Shown here one piece after another: positions 13,158 to 19,562 of a stretch of 19,562 bases of DNA (the first letter of the stretch is position 1; every line of letters begins with the position of its first letter). This DNA comes from CAYNQN01 sp964530525 (GTDB taxonomy: Bacteria; Actinomycetota; Acidimicrobiia; Acidimicrobiales; Acidimicrobilacustridaceae), in NCBI GenBank assembly GCA_964530525.1, contig CAZHBH010000040.1:1-19562 (forward strand), written 5' to 3'. Below the pieces are notes generated by a model. The model made no database searches. It worked only from the letters and a program-made list of their open reading frames with translations, and was not told the DNA's origin. The translations under genes were made by a program, and so were the position numbers.

Positions 13158-14800
13158 GCGCCCTCCCCGGCACCGTCGCCTCGGCCCGAGGGCCCGAGTC
13201 CCTTGACCGCCCGGCGCACGTGGCGCGAATCGAAGCGGGCGAAGCGCTCGTCGAAGTCGAAGCGGGCACGATGCTCACGCTCGGAGAGGCGGTCGATCAT
13301 CGAACCCATGGCGAGCAGTGTGGCAGCGGGGACGGCGTCTCCCCCGCTCGTCCCGTGGTGGAGCATCTCCTCGCCGAAGCGCTCGATCGAACCCGCCTGC
13401 ACCTGGCAGTCCTGGTACTCGCCGAGCGCGTCCTGGAGCCCCTTGAGCTCTCGCACCACTGGGCCCGTGTCCTCTGGGTCGAAGAGGCTCCCGAAGCACT
13501 CCAGCAGGTATCGCAGCTTCTTGGCGCCCTTGCGCAGGCCGTGAAGCGCCTCCGGCTCGGAGCTGGGCCTGATCGAGCGCCCGTCGCGCACGAGCCGGCG
13601 GTGGGCGCGGGCGATGCGAGCTGCCGCCACCTCCGCTGCCGGGCGCCGAGCGTCCTCAGTCCCCACCTGCGCGAGATCGCCGGCGGAAGGAGCAGGTGCG
13701 CCCTCGAGGAAGGCCTGCCATCCCTCCACGAGCTCGCGGTAACGAGGACCGGCGAGCTCGGAGGTGAGCGCCGCGTGGGCCTCACGCCCACCTCGCTCGA
13801 GGAAGGCGACGAAAGGTTTGAGATCGGCTCTTCGCTCTGGCGCCAGCGCCGACTCGAACGCGGGCATCTCCAGCAGGTAGACGTCGAGGTCCCGTGCTGG
13901 GCCGGTGAGCCGGCCGAGCCATCCGAACTCGTCGCCGAAGCGACGCCGCACCTCGGCGGGCAGCACACCGCGCCCCTCCGAGACGATGGTTCGGGTGCGT
14001 CGCACGGCCACCCTGAAGTCGTGCAGGAACTCCGAGTCGACCCCTTCGTGGAGGCCGAGCTCGTTGGCGCGCATCGTGCCGAGGAGGACCCTGAGCACCT
14101 CCACCCACGCGTCGAGCGCCGGGGCTTCGGCGTGGAGGTGCAGATCGAGCTTCGAGGAGTAGGAGCCGGGCATGTGGCCGGCGGCGCGAAGCGCCAGGAC
14201 GACGGGATCCTCGGCCCCGGGGTCCAGCACCACCTGCGCGGCGAGGAGGCCCTGGAGCCGCTCCGAGTGGCCCTCGTAGCCCCGCACCGGGACCACCTCG
14301 ACGACGGTGGGCAGCGGTCGGCCGTCGGCCATAGTGGTGCGGTCGACCACCAGTCGGGCGACGGTCTTGCCCTCCTCGTCCACCATGCGAGAGGTGGTGA
14401 CGGTGCTCTCGAGCTTCGCCAGCGGCAACAGGGCCCTCATCTCCACCACGTCGGCGAGCCGTTCGGCTATGGGGCCGGATGGGAGGTCCCATGCGAACCG
14501 AGCCCTGCCTGCCTCGTCGGCCAGGGTCAGCCGACCACGGAGCTCGCCTGTGCGCAGGTCTCGCCACACCAGCGAACGAGAAGCGGCGGAGCCTCGCCGA
14601 CCCCTCGCCGCGTCGTGCGACCGCCTGTCCTCGAGGACCGTGCCCTTGGAGTAGAGGCGCCAGTCGAAGGTGTCGAGCACGTCGCGCTCGAGCCGCTCCA
14701 CCCGCTCGCGCTGCAGCGAGGCCTTGCTCTCTATGCCCGAGAGCACCTGGGGGATGTCGGCCGCTTCGTTGAGGACGAACCGCCTGGTGGAAGCGGTCAT
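13154..14800 (-). CDS. CHAD-domain protein with a degenerate CYTH-like N-terminus
   Basis: The CHAD domain spans about residues 240-510 and shows both signature helices: H260 in HDFRVAVRRTR and H420 in LHGLRKGAKKLRY, rich in lysine and arginine. CHAD domains bind inorganic polyphosphate and target proteins to polyphosphate granules in characterised bacteria. The N-terminal half (about 5-190) has the look of a CYTH (triphosphate tunnel) fold, with DTFDWRLYSKG, LVVDRT and VVEVVPV segments, but the catalytic ExExK at the N-terminus is missing. Triphosphatase activity is therefore doubtful, and binding is more likely. The 548-residue product leads an operon with the ParA-type ATPase and cfa. ATG 14800 has no clear ribosome site upstream, and the gene diverges from ald. 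Confidence 0.9.
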   Translation of the reverse strand: MTASTRRFVLNEAADIPQVLSGIESKASLQRERVERLERDVLDTFDWRLYSKGTVLEDRRSHDAARGRRGSAASRSLVWRDLRTGELRGRLTLADEAGRARFAWDLPSGPIAERLADVVEMRALLPLAKLESTVTTSRMVDEEGKTVARLVVDRTTMADGRPLPTVVEVVPVRGYEGHSERLQGLLAAQVVLDPGAEDPVVLALRAAGHMPGSYSSKLDLHLHAEAPALDAWVEVLRVLLGTMRANELGLHEGVDSEFLHDFRVAVRRTRTIVSEGRGVLPAEVRRRFGDEFGWLGRLTGPARDLDVYLLEMPAFESALAPERRADLKPFVAFLERGGREAHAALTSELAGPRYRELVEGWQAFLEGAPAPSAGDLAQVGTEDARRPAAEVAAARIARAHRRLVRDGRSIRPSSEPEALHGLRKGAKKLRYLLECFGSLFDPEDTGPVVRELKGLQDALGEYQDCQVQAGSIERFGEEMLHHGTSGGDAVPAATLLAMGSMIDRLSEREHRARFDFDERFARFDSRHVRRAVKGLGPSGRGDGAGEGA

Positions 14801-14969
14801 CGGACTCGGCGGCGAAGGCGGGCCATGACGGACGCCACACTAGTTGCCAACCGGCGCGGCGGCTCGTGGGTCCCGGAGCCTGCCCGCTGCCGCCCCGAGC
14901 CGGCGCCCGCTGGCCCCGACGGGGAAGCGGGTTCCACCACAGGGGTCGGTGTTGGCCCATCATTGAGCC
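14801..14969. other. Divergent intergenic region upstream of the CHAD operon and ald
   Basis: This 169-bp stretch must carry promoters for both directions. I see no convincing -35/-10 pair, only CATCAT at 14958-14963, 6 nt before the ald GTG, which matches 4 of 6 bases of a -10 box. Neither gene has a clear ribosome site, which would suit leaderless transcripts. No RNA gene is visible. Confidence 0.4.
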
Positions 14970-16106
14970 GTGGAGCTGTCTGTCGTCGGGGTGCCCCGTG
15001 AGGTGAAGCCCGACGAGCACCGCGTCGCCCTCACGCCCGACGGTGTCCGCGAGCTCGAGCAGCACGGCGTGGAGGTGCTGGTGGAGGCGGGGGCGGGGGC
15101 CGACAGCGACCTTCCCGACGACGCCTACCGCCGGGCAGGTGCAGAGATCGTCTCCGACCGCTGCGAGGTTTGGGAGCGGGCCCAGCTCGTGTGCAAGGTG
15201 AAGGAGCCACAACCAGAGGAGTACGGGTTCCTCCGCCCCGACCTCACGTTGTTCACCTTCCTGCACCTCGCCGCCTACTCGCAGGTCGCCTCAGCGCTGC
15301 TCCAGGCCGGATCGACCGCCCTCGCCTACGAGACCGTGCAGCTGGCGAGCGGCGCGCTCCCCCTCCTGGCTCCCATGAGCGAGGTGGCGGGTCGGATGAG
15401 CGCCCAGATCGGGGCCCACCTGCTCGAGAGGGAGAGCGGGGGAAGGGGCATGCTCCTCGGAGGTGCTCCCGGAGTGCGTCCTGCACGAGTGGTCATCCTC
15501 GGTGCCGGCAACGTGGGTTGGAACGCCGCGTGGATCGCTGCCGGGATGGAGGCCGACGTCCACCTGCTCGATCGAGACGTGGATCGCCTGCGCCGCGTCG
15601 ACCAGATCCGGGTGGGTCGGGTCACGACGCTCAGCTCCAACCGGGGCCAGGTGGAGAGAGAGGTGGTGGAGGCCGACGTGCTCATCGGAGCGGTGCTGGT
15701 GCCTGGGGCCAGGGCGCCCGTGCTCGTGCCCGAGGACCTCGTGAGGGCCATGAAGCCCCGCTCGGTGATCATCGACATCGCCATCGACCAAGGCGGCAGC
15801 ATCGCCACCTCCCGAGAGACCACCCACGCCGATCCGGTCTTCGAGCGCCACGGCGTGCTGCACTACGGCGTGGGGAACATCCCCTCCGCCGTGCCCCACA
15901 CCTCCACGTACGCCCTCACGAACGTGACCCTGCCCTATGTGGCCGACCTCTGCCGCCTCGGAGTGGCGGAAGCTGCCCAGACCGATCCTGCCCTCGCCCT
16001 CGGCGTCAACGTGGCCGGCGGACAGGTGGTGAACGCCGCGGTGGCCGAGGCCCTAGGCAGGTCGGCGGCCCCGTTGCGAGACGTGCTCACCTCCCACCCC
16101 GGTTAG
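14970..16106 (+). CDS. ald: Alanine dehydrogenase
   Basis: It catalyses reversible NAD-dependent oxidative deamination of L-alanine to pyruvate and ammonia. The 378-residue length matches the family (about 370). Substrate residues match a constant +3 offset from the mycobacterial enzyme: R18 in EHRVALTP, K78 in KVKEP, H99 in FTFLHLA and D273 in IDIAIDQGG. The nucleotide site is GAGNVG (178-183), and NIPSAVPHTSTYALTN is the family's conserved loop. GTG 14970 gives the usual short N-terminus. No ribosome site precedes it, so translation may be leaderless. The enzyme may serve nitrogen recycling or redox balance. The neighbouring SDR gene follows after 95 bp and hairpin-prone sequence, so co-transcription is uncertain. 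Confidence 0.95.
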   Translation: MELSVVGVPREVKPDEHRVALTPDGVRELEQHGVEVLVEAGAGADSDLPDDAYRRAGAEIVSDRCEVWERAQLVCKVKEPQPEEYGFLRPDLTLFTFLHLAAYSQVASALLQAGSTALAYETVQLASGALPLLAPMSEVAGRMSAQIGAHLLERESGGRGMLLGGAPGVRPARVVILGAGNVGWNAAWIAAGMEADVHLLDRDVDRLRRVDQIRVGRVTTLSSNRGQVEREVVEADVLIGAVLVPGARAPVLVPEDLVRAMKPRSVIIDIAIDQGGSIATSRETTHADPVFERHGVLHYGVGNIPSAVPHTSTYALTNVTLPYVADLCRLGVAEAAQTDPALALGVNVAGGQVVNAAVAEALGRSAAPLRDVLTSHPG

Positions 16107-16131
16107 CGGATCTCCGCCGTTTCCCAGCCGG

Positions 16132-16146
16132 TGCCGCCTTGCGGCA
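16132..16146 (+). terminator. Short hairpin after ald
   Basis: TGCCGC and GCGGCA pair across a CTT loop 26 nt after the ald stop codon. No T-tract follows. A second 5-bp hairpin (TCGCC/GGCGA, 16166-16181) lies just before the SDR ribosome site. These could terminate or attenuate between ald and the SDR gene, but the stems are short. Confidence 0.3.
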
Positions 16147-16192
16147 GGATGAGAACAGGTTCCAGTCGCCTGCTCGGGCGACCCCTGCTCTT

Positions 16193-16197
16193 GGAGG
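16193..16197 (+). promoter_or_regulatory. Ribosome binding site deciding the SDR start
   Basis: GGAGG lies 4 nt before GTG 16202. The reading frame is open far upstream, back into ald, so this site together with the start of SDR homology picks the true start. Confidence 0.65.
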
Positions 16198-16201
16198 ACT
16201 C

Positions 16202-16996
16202 GTGGCCCAACCGCTTGCCGACCCCTTCTCAGACCCCAACGTCCCGAGGCGCTTCGGGAACAAGGTCGCGCTCGTCACCGGGGCCGCCGGAGGCATCGGG
16301 CGGGCGTCGGCGCTGCGCCTCGCTGCCGAGGGTGCGGCGGTGTGGTGCAGCGACGTGAACGGCGAGGGTGCATCCGACACCGCCAAGGCGATCTCGGAGG
16401 CGGGTGGCGAAGCTCGATCCAGCACCCTCGACGTGACCGACGTGGAAGCCTGCCGGCAGGTGGTGGCCGACGTGGTCGACGCCTTTGGCGGCCTCGACGT
16501 CCTCTGCAACATCGCCGGCATCGGAGGCTCGGCCCACACGGCCGACGAGTCGCCGGAGCGCTTCGCAGCGATGCTGGCCGTGAACGCCGCCGGCCCCTTC
16601 CACCTGAGCCAGGCCGCGCTGGAGCACCTGATCGCACGCAAGGGCAACATCTTGAACCTCGCCTCCACGGCCGGGATGATCGGCCAGGCGTACTGCGCCG
16701 CCTACTGCGCCTCCAAGCACGCCCTGGTGGGCCTCACCAAGGCCATGGCCCTGGAGCTGGGCAGGGAGGGCCTGAGGGTCAACGCCGTGTGCCCCGGTGG
16801 GGTGAACACGGGGATCCTCAACTCCTTCGTCCCTCCCGAGGGGTCCAGCGACTCGTTGATCGCCCGGCAGTACCTGACCTTCGAGATGCAGGAGCCCGAG
16901 TCGGTCGCGGCGCTCGTGGCCTACGTGACCTCCGACGAGGCCTACTACGTGAACGGGGCGATCCTGCCGATCGACTACGGCACCACGGCCGGCTGA
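16202..16996 (+). CDS. Short-chain dehydrogenase/reductase, classical type
   Basis: The 264-residue product has the classical SDR features: TGAAGGIG (26-33) for NAD(P) binding, NIAGIGG (103-109) in place of the NAG motif, S155, and catalytic Y168 and K172 in YCASK, followed by PGGVNTG (198-204). It performs NAD(P)(H)-dependent oxidation or reduction of an alcohol or ketone. The family is too broad for a substrate call; 3-oxoacyl-ACP reductase-like enzymes share this pattern. D51 after the second beta strand suggests a preference for NAD over NADP, an inference from classical SDRs. GTG 16202 is preceded by GGAGG. The gene converges on the hydrolase gene, and the stops are 16 bp apart. Confidence 0.93.
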   Translation: MAQPLADPFSDPNVPRRFGNKVALVTGAAGGIGRASALRLAAEGAAVWCSDVNGEGASDTAKAISEAGGEARSSTLDVTDVEACRQVVADVVDAFGGLDVLCNIAGIGGSAHTADESPERFAAMLAVNAAGPFHLSQAALEHLIARKGNILNLASTAGMIGQAYCAAYCASKHALVGLTKAMALELGREGLRVNAVCPGGVNTGILNSFVPPEGSSDSLIARQYLTFEMQEPESVAALVAYVTSDEAYYVNGAILPIDYGTTAG

Positions 16997-17012
16997 GCCG
17001 CGGAGTCGCCGC

Positions 17013-17744
17013 TTAGGTGCCGAAGGCGGCCAGCCACTCGGCTGCGTTGCGGGGCTTGAACACGAAGTTGAGCCGGCGGGTGTCGCCGAGGGGGGCCGAG
17101 GGGCCACCGGAGTAGAGGTGGCCGGGGAACAAGATGGCCTCGTCGGGCACCTTGGCCAGGCGCTGGGTGAGGCTCTCGTAGAGCTGGGCCGCATCGCCAC
17201 CCGGCAGGTCGGTTCGCCCGCAACCTTCCAGGAACAAGGTGTCGCCGGAGACGAGGAAGCGCCCGTCGACCAAGAAGCACTGGCTCCCGGGGGTGTGACC
17301 AGGGGTGTGGATGAGCTCGATGTCGACCTCCCCCACCCTCAGGACGTCTCCGGTGGAGTGCTCGACCATCTCGGTGGGCGAGATCCCGGTGGTGCGCTGC
17401 ACCCAGGGCGCCTCGTCGCTCTGGAGGTGCAGGGGCACCGGCGCCTTGTCGAGCAGCTCGCGGGCACCGGGGATGCTGAACCCCATCATCTCCCCTCCCA
17501 CGTGGTCGGAGTGGTAGTGCGTCGCGAGCGCCCCCACGAGGGTCATGTCGTCGGCGGCAAGCGTGTCGAGGATGCCCTGCGCGTCGTACGCGGGGTCGAC
17601 CACCACGGCCTCCCCGGTGACGCGGTCGCCGATGAGGTAGACAAAGTTCACCATCTGCCGGGCAACGGGATCGTCGGTGGCGATGTCGCGCCCGGCCAGG
17701 ATCTGGCGGAAGTAGAGGCGATCTTCAACCGAGGTCTCAGCCAT
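17013..17744 (-). CDS. Metallo-beta-lactamase-fold hydrolase, ETHE1/glyoxalase II-like
   Basis: The metal-binding set of the fold is complete: HYHSDH (76-81), H150 in PGHTPGS, D168 in SGDTLF and H209 in PGH, in a 243-residue chain. GCGRTDLPGGD (about 174-184) is the pattern of the ETHE1 persulfide dioxygenase and glyoxalase II branch, which act on glutathione or related low-molecular-weight thiol adducts. Actinobacteria mostly use mycothiol, so the natural thiol is unknown. Start choice: ATG 17744 is preferred over ATG 17753 because TAGCAT lies exactly 7 nt before it, as in a leaderless promoter, while the AGGAG next to 17744 is only 1 nt away and would be too close for a ribosome site. It diverges from pheA. 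Confidence 0.88.
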   Translation of the reverse strand: MAETSVEDRLYFRQILAGRDIATDDPVARQMVNFVYLIGDRVTGEAVVVDPAYDAQGILDTLAADDMTLVGALATHYHSDHVGGEMMGFSIPGARELLDKAPVPLHLQSDEAPWVQRTTGISPTEMVEHSTGDVLRVGEVDIELIHTPGHTPGSQCFLVDGRFLVSGDTLFLEGCGRTDLPGGDAAQLYESLTQRLAKVPDEAILFPGHLYSGGPSAPLGDTRRLNFVFKPRNAAEWLAAFGT

Positions 17745-17750
17745 GCTCCT

Positions 17751-17756
17751 CATGCT
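17751..17756 (-). promoter_or_regulatory. Candidate leaderless -10 box of the hydrolase gene
   Basis: TAGCAT (TANNNT) reads on the minus strand 7 nt before ATG 17744, so transcription could begin at the start codon. No -35 box is evident. Confidence 0.4.
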
Positions 17757-17795
17757 AGGAGCGGGAAAGGGACCAGGCTCCGGCAGGCCGTCCCC

Positions 17796-17801
17796 TAACC
17801 T
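17796..17801 (+). promoter_or_regulatory. Candidate leaderless -10 box of pheA
   Basis: TAACCT (TANNNT) lies 7 nt before GTG 17809, and no ribosome site is present. This is the arrangement seen for leaderless genes in actinobacteria. No -35 box is evident. Confidence 0.45.
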
Positions 17802-17808
17802 GCGACCC

Positions 17809-18810
17809 GTGAACGACAGGGGAGAGCCGGACGCCGGGCCCGAGGCGGGCGCGGCAGCCGGCGGGACCGGCGGAAGAGCCGCCAGGATCGGCTACTTCGG
17901 ACCCGCTGGCACCTTCACCGAGCAGGCGCTGCTGACGCAGCCCGACCTGGCGGCAGGCAAGACCGTTCCCATGGCCGCCATCCCCGACGTGCTCGCGGCG
18001 ACCACGTCGGGCGAGGTCGACCTGGGCTTCGTCCCCATCGAGAACGCAATAGAGGGAACGGTCAACCTCACGATCGACGTGCTGGCGTTCGAGACCGACC
18101 TCCTCATCCAGCGGGAGGTGGAGATCCCGGTGGACCTGTGCCTGATGGTCCGCCCCGGCACGGCCGTCGCCGACCTGGAGGTGGTCTCCTCCTTCCCCCA
18201 CGCTCTCGCCCAGTGCCGGCGCTTCCTGGCCCAACAGCTGCCCGGCGTGGAGACCTGGGTGGCGGGCTCCACGGCGGAGGCCGCCCGGTCGCTGGCCGAG
18301 AGCGATGACGACGCCGGCCGGCGTGTAGGCGCCATCGGGCCACCGAGGGCGGCCGAGCTGTACGGCCTGGAGATCCTGGCCCACGAGATCCAGGACCACC
18401 CGGAGAACGCCACCCGCTTCGTGCTGCTCGCGAGCCGAGGCATCCCGGCCGCCACGGGCCACGACAAGACCTCGATCGTGGTCTTCCAGCGAGCGGACGC
18501 CCCCGGCTCGCTGCTGAGCATCCTCCAGGAGTTCGCCGCGCGCTCGGTGAACCTCTCCAAGCTGGAGTCGCGGCCAACCAAGACGGCCCTGGGTGACTAC
18601 TGCTTCCTGATCGACCTCGACGGGCACGTCAGCGACGAGGTGGTGGCGGACGCGCTGCGGTCGTTGCGCGCTAAGCAGCACGACGTGAAGTTCCTCGGCT
18701 CGTACCCAGCCGCCGGCGAGCACGGCGACGGAGTCCGCAGCGAGCAGCGCAGGGCTTGGCACGAGGCCGACGACTGGATCGCCTCGTTGCGCACCCAGAT
18801 CCTGGGCTGA
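17809..18810 (+). CDS. pheA: Prephenate dehydratase
   Basis: It decarboxylates and dehydrates prephenate to phenylpyruvate, the committed step to phenylalanine. The 333-residue product starts with a Gly/Ala-rich tail (1-25) and then the dehydratase domain from IGYFGPAGTFTEQAL (27-41), with PIENAIEGTV (76-85) and the catalytic TRF at 202-204. A C-terminal ACT domain (220-300) with ESRP (253-256) binds phenylalanine for feedback inhibition. It is a monofunctional enzyme with no chorismate mutase domain. GTG 17809 is chosen over the in-frame ATG 17743, which lies inside the divergent hydrolase gene and would add 22 residues unlike the family. A leaderless promoter candidate supports it. Confidence 0.95.
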   Translation: MNDRGEPDAGPEAGAAAGGTGGRAARIGYFGPAGTFTEQALLTQPDLAAGKTVPMAAIPDVLAATTSGEVDLGFVPIENAIEGTVNLTIDVLAFETDLLIQREVEIPVDLCLMVRPGTAVADLEVVSSFPHALAQCRRFLAQQLPGVETWVAGSTAEAARSLAESDDDAGRRVGAIGPPRAAELYGLEILAHEIQDHPENATRFVLLASRGIPAATGHDKTSIVVFQRADAPGSLLSILQEFAARSVNLSKLESRPTKTALGDYCFLIDLDGHVSDEVVADALRSLRAKQHDVKFLGSYPAAGEHGDGVRSEQRRAWHEADDWIASLRTQILG

Positions 18811-18827
18811 GCACCTCCTCCGTCCGT

Positions 18828-18847
18828 CGACGCCAGGCACCGCGTCG
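18828..18847 (+). terminator. Hairpin after pheA
   Basis: CGACGC pairs with GCGTCG across an 8-nt loop, 18 nt after the pheA stop. No U-tract follows, so the call is tentative. Confidence 0.3.
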
Positions 18848-18855
18848 TCGGGCGA

Positions 18856-18861
18856 TAGCGT
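18856..18861 (+). promoter_or_regulatory. Candidate -10 box of the tRNA-Ser gene
   Basis: TAGCGT (TANNNT) lies 7 nt before the mature tRNA 5' end. A -35 box is not clear. Confidence 0.3.
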
Positions 18862-18868
18862 TCCGGGC

Positions 18869-18953
18869 GGAGGGATGGCAGAGCGGACTATTGCACTGGT
18901 CTTGAAAACCAGAGAGGTGAAAGCCTCCAGGGGTTCGAATCCCCTTCCCTCCG
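18869..18953 (+). tRNA. tRNA-Ser (anticodon UGA)
   Basis: The acceptor stem is a perfect 7 bp (GGAGGGA with TCCCTCC) and the discriminator base is G. The anticodon arm has stem CTGGT/ACCAG and loop CTTGAAA, giving anticodon TGA, which reads UCA and other UCN codons. The long variable arm (GAGG/CCTC) is typical of serine tRNAs. The T arm has stem AGGGG/CCCCT with loop TTCGAAT. CCA is not encoded. The length is 85 nt. It sits alone between pheA and the small SHOCT gene. Confidence 0.97.
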
Positions 18954-19041
18954 CTTTCCCGTGTGCGAGACTCCTGGCCGCTCGGCGCTTGGGGGGCCTC
19001 AACGTGGCCCGACGCCGGGCTCTTCCAGGAGGTAGCTCCAC

Positions 19042-19443
19042 ATGGTGTTCTCAGAGATCGGCGAGGGCGACATCGTCCTCTTCATCTTCCAGGTGTTCAT
19101 CATCGTCATCTGGTTGTGGTTGCTGTTCACGGTCTTCTCGGACCTCTTCCGTGACCACGAGATGTCGGGTTGGGCCAAGGCCGCATGGGTCCTGTTCGTC
19201 CTGATCCTTCCCTTCCTGGGGATCCTGGTGTACCTCATCGTCCGCGGCGGCGGAATGGCCAAGCGGGCCCAGGCAGCTCAGGTCGAGGCGAAGCAGCAGT
19301 TCGACTCCTACGTGCAGAGCGTCGCCGGCGGCGGCTCGGCACCTTCCCCTGCCGACCAGATCGCCCAGGCCAAGTCGCTCCTCGACTCGGGGACCATCAC
19401 CCAAGCCGAGTTCGACGAGCTGAAGCGCAAGGCCCTCAGCTGA
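19042..19443 (+). CDS. Small two-helix membrane protein with a C-terminal SHOCT domain
   Basis: The 133-residue product has two membrane helices (about 11-33 and 46-67), a basic cytoplasmic stretch (RGGGMAKRAQ), a Gln/Ala-rich link, a Gly/Ser hinge and a SHOCT motif (103-132: IAQAKSLLDSGTITQAEFDE). The helix pair resembles the PLDc_N (phospholipase D N-terminal) domain, which often precedes SHOCT in actinobacterial proteins. SHOCT is thought to mediate oligomerisation, but no catalytic activity is known. ATG 19042 has a near-perfect AGGAGG site (19027-19032) 9 nt upstream. It follows the tRNA and precedes strong hairpins, so it is probably its own transcription unit. Its biological role is unknown. 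Confidence 0.9.
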   Translation: MVFSEIGEGDIVLFIFQVFIIVIWLWLLFTVFSDLFRDHEMSGWAKAAWVLFVLILPFLGILVYLIVRGGGMAKRAQAAQVEAKQQFDSYVQSVAGGGSAPSPADQIAQAKSLLDSGTITQAEFDELKRKALS

Positions 19444-19470
19444 TCTGGCACCACCGCTGAGCTGACCCGA

Positions 19471-19488
19471 AGAGCCCTGCGGGGCTCT
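19471..19488 (+). terminator. First hairpin after the SHOCT gene
   Basis: AGAGCCC pairs with GGGCTCT (7 bp) across a TGCG loop, 28 nt after the stop codon. No U-tract follows, which is common for actinobacterial terminators. Confidence 0.5.
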
Positions 19489-19493
19489 CGCGT

Positions 19494-19525
19494 GCGGAGG
19501 GGTGGCGCCAGCGCTGCCCCTCCGC
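19494..19525 (+). terminator. Second, stronger hairpin after the SHOCT gene
   Basis: A perfect 9-bp stem (GCGGAGGGG with CCCCTCCGC) encloses a 14-nt loop that itself contains the palindromes TGGCGCCA and AGCGCT. It starts 5 nt after the first hairpin. The pair probably ends the SHOCT transcript, and the second could also act on a transcript arriving from the right. Confidence 0.5.
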
Positions 19526-19562
19526 CACAGCTCCGCCCTACCCGAGGGTCCGGCGCCCTCCC

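Noticed and set aside
17743..17808. Upstream ATG 17743 as the pheA start
   Set aside because: It overlaps the divergent hydrolase gene's 5' end and adds sequence unlike prephenate dehydratases; GTG 17809 has a well-placed -10 box.

Overview
The window is GC-rich throughout and fits an actinomycete, perhaps of the Acidimicrobiia type. The evidence is the codon bias, an LPATG-anchored surface protein, coupled ATGA gene junctions and start codons sitting 7 nt after a TANNNT box. The taxon is inferred; no marker gene fixes it. I see no insertion sequence, prophage, CRISPR array or origin.

The left third (1-6300) encodes the cell surface and a regulator. A secreted multidomain Ig-like/FN3 protein of more than 1,700 residues runs off the left edge on the minus strand. 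A (TGAC)6 repeat lies just upstream of its start. Behind it, on the same strand, is a LysR regulator with an unusual acidic, low-complexity insert. A fairly AT-rich gap (6291-6559) follows.

The middle (6560-11060) is cell-envelope related. A six-helix DUF6159-like membrane protein overlaps by 4 bp a 707-residue Vgb-like double beta-propeller with a signal peptide and an LPATG sorting signal. Diverging from this pair is an exported protein with a proline-rich linker, a long coiled coil and a C-terminal glucosaminidase-like domain.

The next block (11095-14800, minus) is a tight three-gene operon: a degenerate CYTH plus CHAD protein, a ParA/MinD-type ATPase and a cyclopropane-fatty-acid synthase, each junction an ATGA overlap. 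CHAD domains bind polyphosphate and ParA ATPases position cargo, so this is the best candidate for an undescribed system: positioning or segregation of polyphosphate granules, with a membrane-lipid enzyme attached.

The right side (14970-19562) is mostly metabolism: alanine dehydrogenase, an SDR oxidoreductase, an ETHE1/glyoxalase-II-like metallo-beta-lactamase-fold hydrolase, prephenate dehydratase (pheA), a tRNA-Ser(UGA) and a small two-helix SHOCT protein followed by two hairpins. The hydrolase and pheA diverge from a short gap in which both starts look leaderless.
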